Source: Algihabitans albus (GTDB lineage: Bacteria > Pseudomonadota > Alphaproteobacteria > Kiloniellales > DSM-21159). Taken from it: a stretch of DNA of 64,000 nucleotides. Positions 54,682-64,000 of this stretch are shown in pieces. The translations under genes and the position numbers were made by a program. The stretch lies in the NCBI RefSeq assembly GCF_003572205.1, contig NZ_QXNY01000003.1, positions 620,001-684,000 of the forward strand, written 5' to 3'. The notes beneath the pieces are model-generated. The model was not told the DNA's origin, searched no databases, and saw only the letters and a program-made list of their open reading frames with translations. Positions within the stretch are counted from its first letter, which is position 1, and the number at the start of each line of letters is the position of its first letter.

Positions 54682-55749
54682 ATGGGCAAGCTGATCGTCA
54701 CCCTCTTCGCCACGGCCCTCGGCGTCGCGGTGGTCTTCGGCTGGCCCTACATCAACGAGACGCGCGCCAAGTGGGGCTGCGACCTCGAGGCGCCCAATGC
54801 CGGCTGTGTCGAGTTGTTCCGCGAGGTCGGACATAGCTGGTCGCTTCACAACGACCTGCCGCGCGCCAGCCTTTGGTACGCCTATGCCTCGCACGCCGGT
54901 GATGCGGCTTCGCTCTTTCACCTCGCCTGGGTCCACGAGACTGAAGGCCTGACCCAACTCGCCATCCGCCATTTGCGCCTCAAGCGACTCTACGGTCGAG
55001 AGTCCCCTGCTGTCCGGCGCCAACGGGCAGACGAGTTCTTTGAAAGCAATCCACCCTTTCTCCGCTCCTTCGTGATTGCGGAGAGCCTTTATCGGCAATC
55101 AGCCGAGCAGGGCTTTGACCCGGCCATGAACAACCTTGGCCAGCTTTATATGCTGGGAGTCGGGCTTCCGTTCGACATCGGACAAGCCTTCGACTGGCAT
55201 CTGCAGGCGGCGCGGGCGGGCAATCCGGTGGCGCGTTGGAACATCGCCATCGCCTACGCCCAGGGGCTCGGGGTGACGCCAAGTCGCGCTCGCGCGCTGG
55301 ACTATGCCACGTGGCACCCAAGCGGTACCGAAATTCCGGAGGGCCTGCGTGACATGGCCCTGCGCCGAACCCGGTTGTACTCCGCGAATTTGCCCGAAAT
55401 CTATCGGGCCGAAATCCGGCACGGGCTGAAACAGGGCCGTCCCGTCACGATCGCACTGGAGACCCTCGAGGCGCCGCCGGACTGGGCCTGGTTCAGCCAC
55501 AAGCCCTGGGCGCCGTCGCCGGACATTCCCAGCTTCGGCGACGTTCTGGACCGCGCGGCTCGCGGGGAAGGCGGCGCGCTTCAAAGCTCAGACGACTGGG
55601 CTCGCATGCGCGGAGAGCTGGAGGCGCCGACGCCAAGCCAGCGCTTTCTGCTGGACTACGGCCCGCCAGTTTTGCGGGAAAACTACGATCAAGTTCTAGG
55701 GGGGATGGAGGAGACAGAGACACTCATGCGCACCCCAGACGACGAGTGA
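54682..55749 (+). CDS. Membrane-anchored Sel1/TPR-repeat protein
   Basis: A 355-residue protein with an N-terminal hydrophobic anchor (LIVTLFATALGVAVVFGWPY). Two to three Sel1-like repeats are visible near residues 135-215 (AMNNLGQLYMLGVGLPFD, then ARWNIAIAYAQGLGV), plus a degenerate one near 65-95. The C-terminus is Pro/Trp rich and unassigned. Such proteins often scaffold envelope processes. AAAGGG precedes ATG 54682. The 89 bp upstream contain no other feature. Confidence 0.7.
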   Translation: MGKLIVTLFATALGVAVVFGWPYINETRAKWGCDLEAPNAGCVELFREVGHSWSLHNDLPRASLWYAYASHAGDAASLFHLAWVHETEGLTQLAIRHLRLKRLYGRESPAVRRQRADEFFESNPPFLRSFVIAESLYRQSAEQGFDPAMNNLGQLYMLGVGLPFDIGQAFDWHLQAARAGNPVARWNIAIAYAQGLGVTPSRARALDYATWHPSGTEIPEGLRDMALRRTRLYSANLPEIYRAEIRHGLKQGRPVTIALETLEAPPDWAWFSHKPWAPSPDIPSFGDVLDRAARGEGGALQSSDDWARMRGELEAPTPSQRFLLDYGPPVLRENYDQVLGGMEETETLMRTPDDE

Positions 55750-55806
55750 CAGCGGCCGAGCAGCGGACAGATTGCGAATCACCTGCCGCTCTGCGAAGAG
55801 AAGCTC

Positions 55807-56244
55807 ATGGAACCGCGTATCACCATCGTTACCCTCGGCGTGACGGACCTGCAGCGGAGTAGTGCTTTCTACGAAGCGCTCGGCTGGCAACGGGTGGCCA
55901 GGCAATTCGAGGGTATCCGCTTCTTTCGCTGCGGTTGTCTGGCGATGGCGCTCTACCCCTGGGACAAGCTGGCCGAGGATGTAGGTCTGCACGCCAAGGC
56001 GCCCGACCCGAAGCAGGCCTTCAGCGGCATAACCTTGGCGCACAACACCCGCAGTCGCGAGGCCGTGGACGACGTGCTGGCCGAGGCGAAGGCGGCCGGT
56101 GCCGAGGTCGTCAAACCGGCAGCCGAGGCCTTCTGGGGCGGTTACTCAGGTTACTTTCGCGATCTTGACGGGCATCTGTGGGAAGTGGCCTGGAACCCGC
56201 ACGCACCGCTGAACGAGGCCGGCGCACCGCAACTCCCCGATTGA
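55807..56244 (+). CDS. VOC-family glyoxalase/dioxygenase-fold protein
   Basis: A 145-residue single-module VOC protein. ITIVTLGVTDLQRSSAFYEA opens the domain and SGYFRDLDGHLWEVAWNPH closes it, with Glu available for metal binding. Its length and the KAAGAEVVKPAAEAFWGGYSG segment resemble lactoylglutathione-lyase-like proteins of unknown substrate. AGAG precedes ATG 55807. Confidence 0.78.
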   Translation: MEPRITIVTLGVTDLQRSSAFYEALGWQRVARQFEGIRFFRCGCLAMALYPWDKLAEDVGLHAKAPDPKQAFSGITLAHNTRSREAVDDVLAEAKAAGAEVVKPAAEAFWGGYSGYFRDLDGHLWEVAWNPHAPLNEAGAPQLPD

Positions 56245-56284
56245 CGCGGCCGACCTGCTTGTCAGGATCGAGCGCTTGGTAAAA

Positions 56285-56644
56285 TCAATCGGGCGGAGCT
56301 TCCGCCAAAGCTGTCTGCTGGGCCCCGGTGAAGCCGATCAGCACGCGGCCATCAGACAGTTCGAAGACGGGGCGCTTGATCAGGGCCGGGTGATCGGCCA
56401 GCAACCCGGCAGCGGTTTCGCCGGTGACGCTGGACCGCACCTCCTCCGGCAACTGCCGCCAAGTGGTGCCACGGCGGTTCAAGACGGTTTCCCAACCAAG
56501 CGCAGCCAGCCAAGCCTCGAGCCGCGACGGCGGCAATCCGTCGGCCCGCAGATCGTGAAAGCGATGGACGAGATCTCTCTCGGTCAGCCAACTCCGCGCC
56601 TTGCGGCAGCTATCGCAGTTCTTGAGCCCGTAGACGACGATCAT
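56285..56644 (-). CDS. ArsC/Spx-family protein (YffB-like)
   Basis: A 119-residue thioredoxin-fold protein. The active-site-like motif is GLKNCDSCRKARSWL with a C-x2-C pair; RRGTTWRQLPEE and ALIKRPVFELSDGRVLIGF are the conserved ArsC-family segments. It resembles YffB, a glutathione-dependent reductase-like protein, more than true arsenate reductases. It converges with the VOC gene. The 323 bp on its upstream side, to the SulP gene, hold no recognised feature. Confidence 0.8.
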   Translation of the reverse strand: MIVVYGLKNCDSCRKARSWLTERDLVHRFHDLRADGLPPSRLEAWLAALGWETVLNRRGTTWRQLPEEVRSSVTGETAAGLLADHPALIKRPVFELSDGRVLIGFTGAQQTALAEAPPD

Positions 56645-56967
56645 TCGATCCAACACTCCGAGACATGGCACTCCGCCGTACTCTGGCCATGAGGCCTCGG
56701 AGTCGCCAAGCCAGGCCTGCGCCGGGCCGACCGGTTCGACCGTCCAATCCGGCCACGCCAAAGGTCACGTGGCGAATTCCATGTTGCGCCGCAGCATAAG
56801 CTCCCTTATCAAGATCCAATTACAGAAATCCAATGCCCTTTCATTGCGACTGCGTCATCACGACTGCGAGGCCAAACCTTGCGGGCGGTGATCAGACACT
56901 CGATCCGTGCCTTTCATCCGGCGAACCGTCCGGCCAACGCCGTCACTCGACTGACCCGGGATAGATC

Positions 56968-58452
56968 ATGAATTCGCTTCTTGCTTATCGCGACCAGTGG
57001 GTCGGCAATATCCGCGGCGATGTCCTCGCCGGCCTCGTGGTCGCGCTCGCGCTGATCCCGGAGGCCATCGCCTTCTCAATCATCGCCGGCGTCGACCCCA
57101 AGATCGGCCTCTATGCCTCCTTCTCGATCGCCGTGATCGTGGCCATCACCGGCGGCCGGCCTGGCATGATTTCCGCCGCAACGGCTGCGACCGCCGTGCT
57201 GATGGTGACACTGGTCAAGGAGCACGGCCTGCAATACCTGCTGGCTGCGACGGTCCTGGCCGGCCTGCTGCAGATCGCCGCCGGACTGCTGCGTCTGGGC
57301 GCCGTCATGCGTTTCGTCTCGCGCTCCGTCATCACCGGCTTCGTCAACGCGCTGGCGATCCTGATCTTCATGGCGCAGCTCCCTGAATTGATCGGCGTCC
57401 CTTGGCTGACCTACGCGATGGTCGCCGCCGGTCTGGCCATCATCTATCTCTTCCCCCGGCTGACCAAGTCGGTCCCCTCGCCGCTCATCTGTATCGTCGT
57501 GCTCACCTCGGCCGCCCTCCTGTTGGATCTCGACTTGCGCACCGTGGGCGACATGGGCGAGCTGCCCTCGACCCTGCCGGTCTTCCTGCTGCCCGACATC
57601 CCGCTGACGCTGGAGACGCTGCTGATCATCCTGCCCTACTCGGCCGCCGTCGCCGCCGTCGGACTGCTGGAATCGCTGATGACCGCAACCATCGTCGACG
57701 ACCTGACCGACACGCCGAGCGACCGCAACCGCGAGTGCGTCGGCCAGGGCCTGGCCAATACCGCGACCGGCTTCATCGGCGGCATGGCCGGCTGCGCGAT
57801 GATCGGTCAGTCGATCATCAACGTGAAGTCGGGCGGGCGCGGCCGGCTGTCCACCTTCTGCGCAGGGATCTTCCTGCTGTTCATGATCGTTGTGCTGGGT
57901 GACTGGGTGAAGCAGATCCCGATGGCCGCACTGGTCGCCATCATGATCATGGTCTCGATCGGTACCTTCAGCTGGTCGTCCGTCCGCAACCTGCGCGACC
58001 ATCCCCGCAGCTCCTCGATCGTGATGCTCTCGACCGTCGTCTGCGTGGTCGTGACGCACAATCTCGCGATTGGCGTGCTCGTCGGCGTGCTGCTGTCGGG
58101 CATCTTCTTCGCCTGGAAGATCTCGCAGCTCTTCCGGGTCACCTCGACCCTCTCAGACGACGGCAAGGTCCGGACCTACCTGGTCGAGGGGCAGGTCTTC
58201 TTCGCCTCGGCCGAAGCCTTCAGCAACGCCTTCGATCTTCGCGAAGCGCTGGATAGAGTGATCATCGACGTCAGCCGAGCGCACATCTGGGATATTTCCA
58301 GCGTGGCCGCACTCGATATGATCGTCGTGAAGTTTCGACGCGAGGGGACGGAGGTGGAAATCGTCGGGATCAATAGAGCCAGTGAGACGATCGTGGACAA
58401 GCTGGCGATCCACGACAAGCCCGACGCCTTCGACCGGCTGATGGGGCATTGA
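56968..58452 (+). CDS. SulP-family anion transporter with STAS domain
   Basis: A 494-residue transporter. The membrane part (about residues 1-390) begins [20 protein letters not shown], the SulP signature-like region, and has ten or more helices. A C-terminal STAS domain (about 405-490) includes [20 protein letters not shown]. Transported anions in this family include sulfate, bicarbonate and others; the substrate here is unknown. A universal stress protein gene starts 11 bases after its stop, so the two form an operon. Confidence 0.9.
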   Translation: MNSLLAYRDQWVGNIRGDVLAGLVVALALIPEAIAFSIIAGVDPKIGLYASFSIAVIVAITGGRPGMISAATAATAVLMVTLVKEHGLQYLLAATVLAGLLQIAAGLLRLGAVMRFVSRSVITGFVNALAILIFMAQLPELIGVPWLTYAMVAAGLAIIYLFPRLTKSVPSPLICIVVLTSAALLLDLDLRTVGDMGELPSTLPVFLLPDIPLTLETLLIILPYSAAVAAVGLLESLMTATIVDDLTDTPSDRNRECVGQGLANTATGFIGGMAGCAMIGQSIINVKSGGRGRLSTFCAGIFLLFMIVVLGDWVKQIPMAALVAIMIMVSIGTFSWSSVRNLRDHPRSSSIVMLSTVVCVVVTHNLAIGVLVGVLLSGIFFAWKISQLFRVTSTLSDDGKVRTYLVEGQVFFASAEAFSNAFDLREALDRVIIDVSRAHIWDISSVAALDMIVVKFRREGTEVEIVGINRASETIVDKLAIHDKPDAFDRLMGH

Positions 58453-58463
58453 GGAGACCGCCC

Positions 58464-59333
58464 ATGACCAAGCTGCCCGACACCAAGCTGATCGCCCTCG
58501 TCGACGCCTCGATCTACGCGCGCAGCCTCTGCGATCATGCGGCCTGGATCGCCAAGCGCACGGATGCGGCGGTGGAGCTGCTGCATGTCCTGGGACGCCG
58601 GGAAACGGCCGCGACGCGGATCGATCTGAGCGGCAACATCGCGCTGGGCGCGCGCTCCGCGCTCCTGCAGGAGTTGAGCGAGCTCGACGAACAGACGGCC
58701 AAGCTGGCGCGCAAGCGCGGTCAGGCGATTCTCGAAGATGCCCGCGCAATTCTCGAGGATGCGGGTGTTACCCAGGTGCAGGCACGCCTCAAGCTGGGCG
58801 ATATCGTCGAGACGGTGGCCGAGAGCGAGAGCGAGGCCGACCTGGTGATGATCGGCAAGCGTGGCGAGGCGGCGGACTTCGCCAAGCTGCATCTCGGCTC
58901 CAACCTGGAACGCATCGTTCGCACCTGCCACAAGCCGGTCTTCGTCGCCTCCCGCGCCTTTCGACCGATCGAGCGCTTCCTGATCGCCTACGATGGCGGC
59001 GCCAGCAGCATGAAGGCGGTCGACTACGTCGCCCGCAGCCCCCTGTTCGCCGGTCTGCAAGGCCGGCTGCTGGCGGTCGGCCCCGAGACGGCGGAGACCC
59101 GCAAAGGACTCACCGATGCACAGGCTCTCCTGAAAGGCGGCGGCTATGCCGTCGAGGCCGACATCGTAAGCGGACAGCCGGAGACGGTGATCTCACAGGC
59201 GGTCGAATCGGACGGGATCGATCTTCTGGTGATGGGCGCCTATGGCCACTCCCGCATGCGGAGCCTGATCATCGGCTCGACCACCACGGAGATGCTCCGC
59301 CTCTGCAAGGTTCCCGTCATGCTGTTTCGCTGA
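58464..59333 (+). CDS. Tandem-domain universal stress protein
   Basis: A 289-residue protein with two Usp folds (about 1-150 and 160-289). The second carries the ATP-binding pattern G-x2-G-x9-G-S in [20 protein letters not shown], while the first has the less canonical [23 protein letters not shown] 58464 has GAGGAGA seven bases upstream. Pairing with a SulP transporter suggests it modulates or senses for that transporter, which is inference. Confidence 0.88.
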   Translation: MTKLPDTKLIALVDASIYARSLCDHAAWIAKRTDAAVELLHVLGRRETAATRIDLSGNIALGARSALLQELSELDEQTAKLARKRGQAILEDARAILEDAGVTQVQARLKLGDIVETVAESESEADLVMIGKRGEAADFAKLHLGSNLERIVRTCHKPVFVASRAFRPIERFLIAYDGGASSMKAVDYVARSPLFAGLQGRLLAVGPETAETRKGLTDAQALLKGGGYAVEADIVSGQPETVISQAVESDGIDLLVMGAYGHSRMRSLIIGSTTTEMLRLCKVPVMLFR

Positions 59334-59415
59334 TGCGCGCTTCCGGCCCGCAGGACCGGGAAAAAACGCACCCCTCCCCTCGCCAGCCCGGGGGGGAACG
59401 CTCTACATTAGTGTC

Positions 59416-61670
<2,255 letters not shown>

Positions 61671-61671
<1 letters not shown>

Positions 61672-61806
61672 AGCCTGTTGTGATCGTATGGACTCGCTTC
61701 GCGGTTCCGCCGATCACAAGAAACAGACTCTACCACTTTGAATCGAGACCAGATTTAACGGAATCGCCGGACCCAATACGTGGGTCCGACTGATCACTAT
61801 CTGGTC
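61671..61806 (+). repeat. 136-bp MITE-like repeat, copy A (after uvrB)
   Basis: It begins with the G of the uvrB TAG stop and is bounded by TA on both sides (61669-61670, 61807-61808). Its ends, GAGCCTGTTGTGATC and the reverse complement GACCAGATAGTGATC, match at 10 of 15 positions. An inner 8-bp hairpin (CGGACCCA, 5-base loop, TGGGTCCG) lies at 61768-61788. It is about 94% identical to the inverted copy at 63411-63546. The remaining 185 bp up to the transporter gene show nothing. Confidence 0.85.
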
Positions 61807-61991
61807 TAGGGGCTACAACTGGCTCCGTCTTTGCTCGGGAGGCGGCCGCAACCCGGGTCGGGTCGCCCTACGATGCTAAGGGCACCTGTGCAGCAATGCC
61901 GAATACGACGGTTCGGTTCGTCCGTGGCCACTATGACGCCGGCAAACACCGTTCCTTGGGGGTGGGGGGTACGAGCGCCATCAGGCCGACC

Positions 61992-63233
61992 TTAGAACAA
62001 GCCCACCACGGCGCCGGTCGAAAGCGTGGCAAGCGTTCCCGCAACGATCGATTTCAGGCCCAGACCGGCGATCTCCGCTCGGCGTTCGGGAGCCAGGGTG
62101 GCGAGGCCGGCGATCATGATGCCAAGGCTGCCGAAGTTGGCAAAACCGCACAGCGCATAGGTCATGATAAGACGGCTACGCTCGGACAGCGCTTCTTCCG
62201 GCAGCTTGGCCAGTTCCAGGTAGGCAACCAATTCGTTGAGCGCGGTCTTTACGCCCATCAGCCGCCCGGCTTCGGCCGCCTCCTCCCAGGGAATGCCGAT
62301 CAGCCAGACCAAGGGGCTGAAGATCCAGCCGAACAGACGACCCAGAGACAGCGGCGTATCGGCCACCTCGGGCAGCAGACCCAGAACGGCATCGACCAGA
62401 TGCACCAGGCCGATCATCACGAGCAGCATCGCCAGCACGCTGAGGAAAATCTTCAGACCGCTTTGAGTGCCGCGCACGATGGCATCCATGCTGCCGCTCG
62501 CCTCTGAGACCACCTCGACCCGGGCTTGGGTCGGTGAGCCCTCGCGCGGCACCATCAGGGTGGCAATGGCCAGCGCCGCCGGAACGCTGATCAGTGAGGC
62601 CGTAATCAGATGTCCGGCCGCATTGGGCAGCACCGGGCCGAGAATCGTCACGTAGAGAGCCAGCATGGTGCCCGCGATGGTCGCCATGCCCACGGCCATC
62701 ACCATGAAGAGTTCGCCGCGGTCGAGCCGCTCCAGATACCCGCGGGCAAACAATGGTGCCTCGACCATGCCGAAGAAAACGTTGGCCGAGGCGACGAAAC
62801 CGACCGGTCCGCCGACGCCGAAGCTGCGCTCCAACAGAGCGGCAAAGCCACGGATGATCCGCTGCAGCAATCCCCAATAAAGCAGCAGTGCCGCCAAGGC
62901 GCTGACCAGAATGAGCAGCGGCAGACCACGGAAGGCGAGGATGTAGGCAGCCCCAGGATAGGGCTCATCGAAGGGCAATGCCGCCCCACCTAGGTAGCCG
63001 AAAACTAGGCTCGTCCCGGCCTCGGTGGCGGCCTGCAGCGCCAGGACGGCATCGTTGGCCAGCAATAGTGCCGACTTCACCAAAGGGACATGGAGCAGCA
63101 GACCGGCGATGGCGACCTGCAGGCCGATGGCAATCAGCGCCACCGACGGCCGTGCCGCTCGCCGGTTCTCGCTCAGCAGCCAGGCAATGGCAAAGATCAC
63201 AAAGATCCCGAAGAGCGCCTGCACGCGTTCCAT
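61992..63233 (-). CDS. NupC/CNT-family concentrative nucleoside transporter
   Basis: A 413-residue proton- or sodium-coupled nucleoside importer. Typical segments: ALFGIFVIFAIAWLLSENRR at the N-terminus, GLLQRIIRGFAALLERSFGV, SANVFFGMVEAPLFARGYL, YALCGFANFGSLGIMIAGL and PERRAEIAGLGLKSIVAGTL. MERVQALF at 63233 is the family-like start; the frame is open to 63320. The gene is bracketed by two inverted copies of a 136-bp repeat and may have its own promoter in 63234-63410. Confidence 0.92.
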   Translation of the reverse strand: MERVQALFGIFVIFAIAWLLSENRRAARPSVALIAIGLQVAIAGLLLHVPLVKSALLLANDAVLALQAATEAGTSLVFGYLGGAALPFDEPYPGAAYILAFRGLPLLILVSALAALLLYWGLLQRIIRGFAALLERSFGVGGPVGFVASANVFFGMVEAPLFARGYLERLDRGELFMVMAVGMATIAGTMLALYVTILGPVLPNAAGHLITASLISVPAALAIATLMVPREGSPTQARVEVVSEASGSMDAIVRGTQSGLKIFLSVLAMLLVMIGLVHLVDAVLGLLPEVADTPLSLGRLFGWIFSPLVWLIGIPWEEAAEAGRLMGVKTALNELVAYLELAKLPEEALSERSRLIMTYALCGFANFGSLGIMIAGLATLAPERRAEIAGLGLKSIVAGTLATLSTGAVVGLF

Positions 63234-63410
63234 CCCGACCGAAGCCCCCCTTTTTCGCCCGCTACCGGCGGCTCGAGCAAATTGCGACCGTGGCTGACCG
63301 CTCGCGGTTCCGTCGGTCACGGTGACTCCGCGTCAAACCCTTGCCTCTCAATCAGATTGGATGCAATCGCCGGCTGTGCCAAGCGGCTCTGACCGATCGT
63401 CCGGTCCCTA

Positions 63411-63546
63411 GACCGGATAGTGATCAGCCGGACCCACGTATTGGGTCCGGCGATTCCGTTAAATCCAGTCTCGATTCAAAGTGTGAGAGTCCGTTTCTTG
63501 GGATCGGCGGAACCGCGAAGCGAGTCCATACGATCACAACAGGCGC
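63411..63546 (-). repeat. 136-bp MITE-like repeat, copy B (after the MOSC gene)
   Basis: Inverted relative to copy A, it has the same length and differs at 8 positions over 137 aligned bases. In the orientation of the MOSC gene it starts with the last base of that gene's TAG stop, exactly as copy A does for uvrB, and is bounded by TA (63547-63548 and 63409-63410). It keeps the inner 8-bp hairpin. Confidence 0.85.
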
Positions 63547-64000
63547 TAGAAGGGCAGCGCTTCCCTTGCTTCGGCCGGGACGTCGACGCCTTGCCCCTCC
63601 GAGACCTCGCCGTCGTCCAGCACTTCGCAGTAGATCCCCATGTGGCGGTGGCCGTAGCCGCGCTGCAAACTGAGCGGGATGTTGAGGTCGCGCTCGGCCG
63701 TGTCGGGATCGACGTTGGTAGCGGCACAGCGCTCGATCGGGGCATCGACCCTTAGGCGCAGACCGGCCGGCCCGAAGGAGATGGTCCGACCGACCCAGTC
63801 GAACTCGGCCCAGGGCGGCAGACCTTCCAGCCAGATGTTGGCACGAAAGCGGCGTGGGTCCAATTCGGCCCGAACCACCCGCTCCAGATCGCGTACGCTG
63901 GCCAGATTGAGCAGGGAGATCTGCCGCTCCGGCAGGTCGGTGAAGGCATGGCCCTCGGCGGCCACCAGTTTGGGCACACCGCGCCCGCTCTCGCCCAGAA
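63546..64000 (-). CDS. MOSC-domain protein (5' end outside window)
   Basis: The frame is open to the window edge, so about 150 C-terminal residues are seen. RFRANIWLEGLPPWAEFDW, RLRVDAPIERCAATNVDPDT with the conserved Cys, and GIYCEVLDDGEVSEGQGV are typical of MOSC beta-barrel domains, related to molybdenum-cofactor sulfurases and YiiM/mARC-type proteins. It probably handles Mo-cofactor-linked sulfur or N-hydroxylated substrates. It ends at the 136-bp repeat copy B. Confidence 0.85.
   Translation of the reverse strand, partial: LGESGRGVPKLVAAEGHAFTDLPERQISLLNLASVRDLERVVRAELDPRRFRANIWLEGLPPWAEFDWVGRTISFGPAGLRLRVDAPIERCAATNVDPDTAERDLNIPLSLQRGYGHRHMGIYCEVLDDGEVSEGQGVDVPAEAREALPF

Noticed and set aside
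56645-56761. N-terminal extension of the ArsC-like protein to 158 residues
   Set aside because: The thioredoxin-like fold begins immediately at MIVVYGLKNC; the extra 39 residues have no family match and no better ribosome site.

Overview
The window is a gene-dense, GC-rich chromosomal segment of an alphaproteobacterium, most likely from Rhodospirillales or a nearby order. The evidence is the end of a CcrM-type GANTC methylase, a DciA(DUF721)-DsbA-SMC block, a separate F0 ATP synthase operon with both b and b' subunits, an fbcFBC-type petABC operon, a PetP/PetR-like regulator pair and an aerobic hemF. No rRNA, convincing tRNA, CRISPR array, prophage or intact insertion sequence is visible. It reads as ordinary aerobic core genome with a few accessory islands and repeats.

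Layout. 1-5.2 kb: ccrM tail, a methyltransferase, mutY, a GFA-fold protein, a PepSY protein, dciA-like and dsbA-like genes. 5.2-8.7 kb: smc. 9-11.7 kb: atpI-atpB-atpE-b'-b, closed by a strong terminator, then csaA. 12.2-15.7 kb: a minus-strand MarR / response regulator / histidine kinase / GNAT operon. 15.9-22.2 kb: ilvE, a large protein of unknown function, then a divergent module of a secreted subtilase with an extreme Asp-Gly repeat facing an ECF sigma/anti-sigma pair. 22.3-29.3 kb: molybdenum-cofactor genes (mobB-moeA-moaD-moaE) next to pgsA and uvrC, with an MFS transporter and a cupin between pgsA and uvrC. 29.8-36 kb: folB, a pteridine-reductase-like SDR, a Ca2+/Na+ exchanger, msrB, a VOC protein and mtnA/mtnP of methionine salvage. 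36-40.5 kb: petC, petB, petA (minus), then trmL-hemF (plus). 40.6-53.6 kb: msrP, a ZIP transporter, dps, an EF-G-like GTPase, an oxidoreductase, yciB-panE-aspC and ahpD/ahpC. 53.8-64 kb: a hydrolase, a Sel1-repeat protein, a VOC protein, an ArsC-like protein, a SulP transporter with a universal stress protein, uvrB, a nucleoside transporter and the end of a MOSC-domain gene.

Themes. Energy metabolism is represented by F0 and the bc1 complex. Redox stress and sulfur repair recur (DsbA, MsrB, MsrP, AhpC, AhpD, Dps, mtnA/mtnP). Molybdenum cofactor is made (moa/moe/mob) and probably used (MsrP, MOSC) in the same window. DNA repair is represented by mutY, uvrB and uvrC.

The most unusual observations are: (i) a pair of inverted ~136-bp repeats, 94% identical, flanking the nucleoside transporter gene, each starting exactly at the TAG stop codon of its neighbour and bounded by TA, which suggests a MITE-like element; (ii) a subtilase whose predicted mature N-terminus is 26 uninterrupted Asp-Gly dipeptides followed by poly-Asp, encoded back-to-back with an ECF sigma factor; and (iii) an Irr-box-like palindrome just upstream of a candidate dps promoter. 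All calls come from reading the sequence. No database search was possible.
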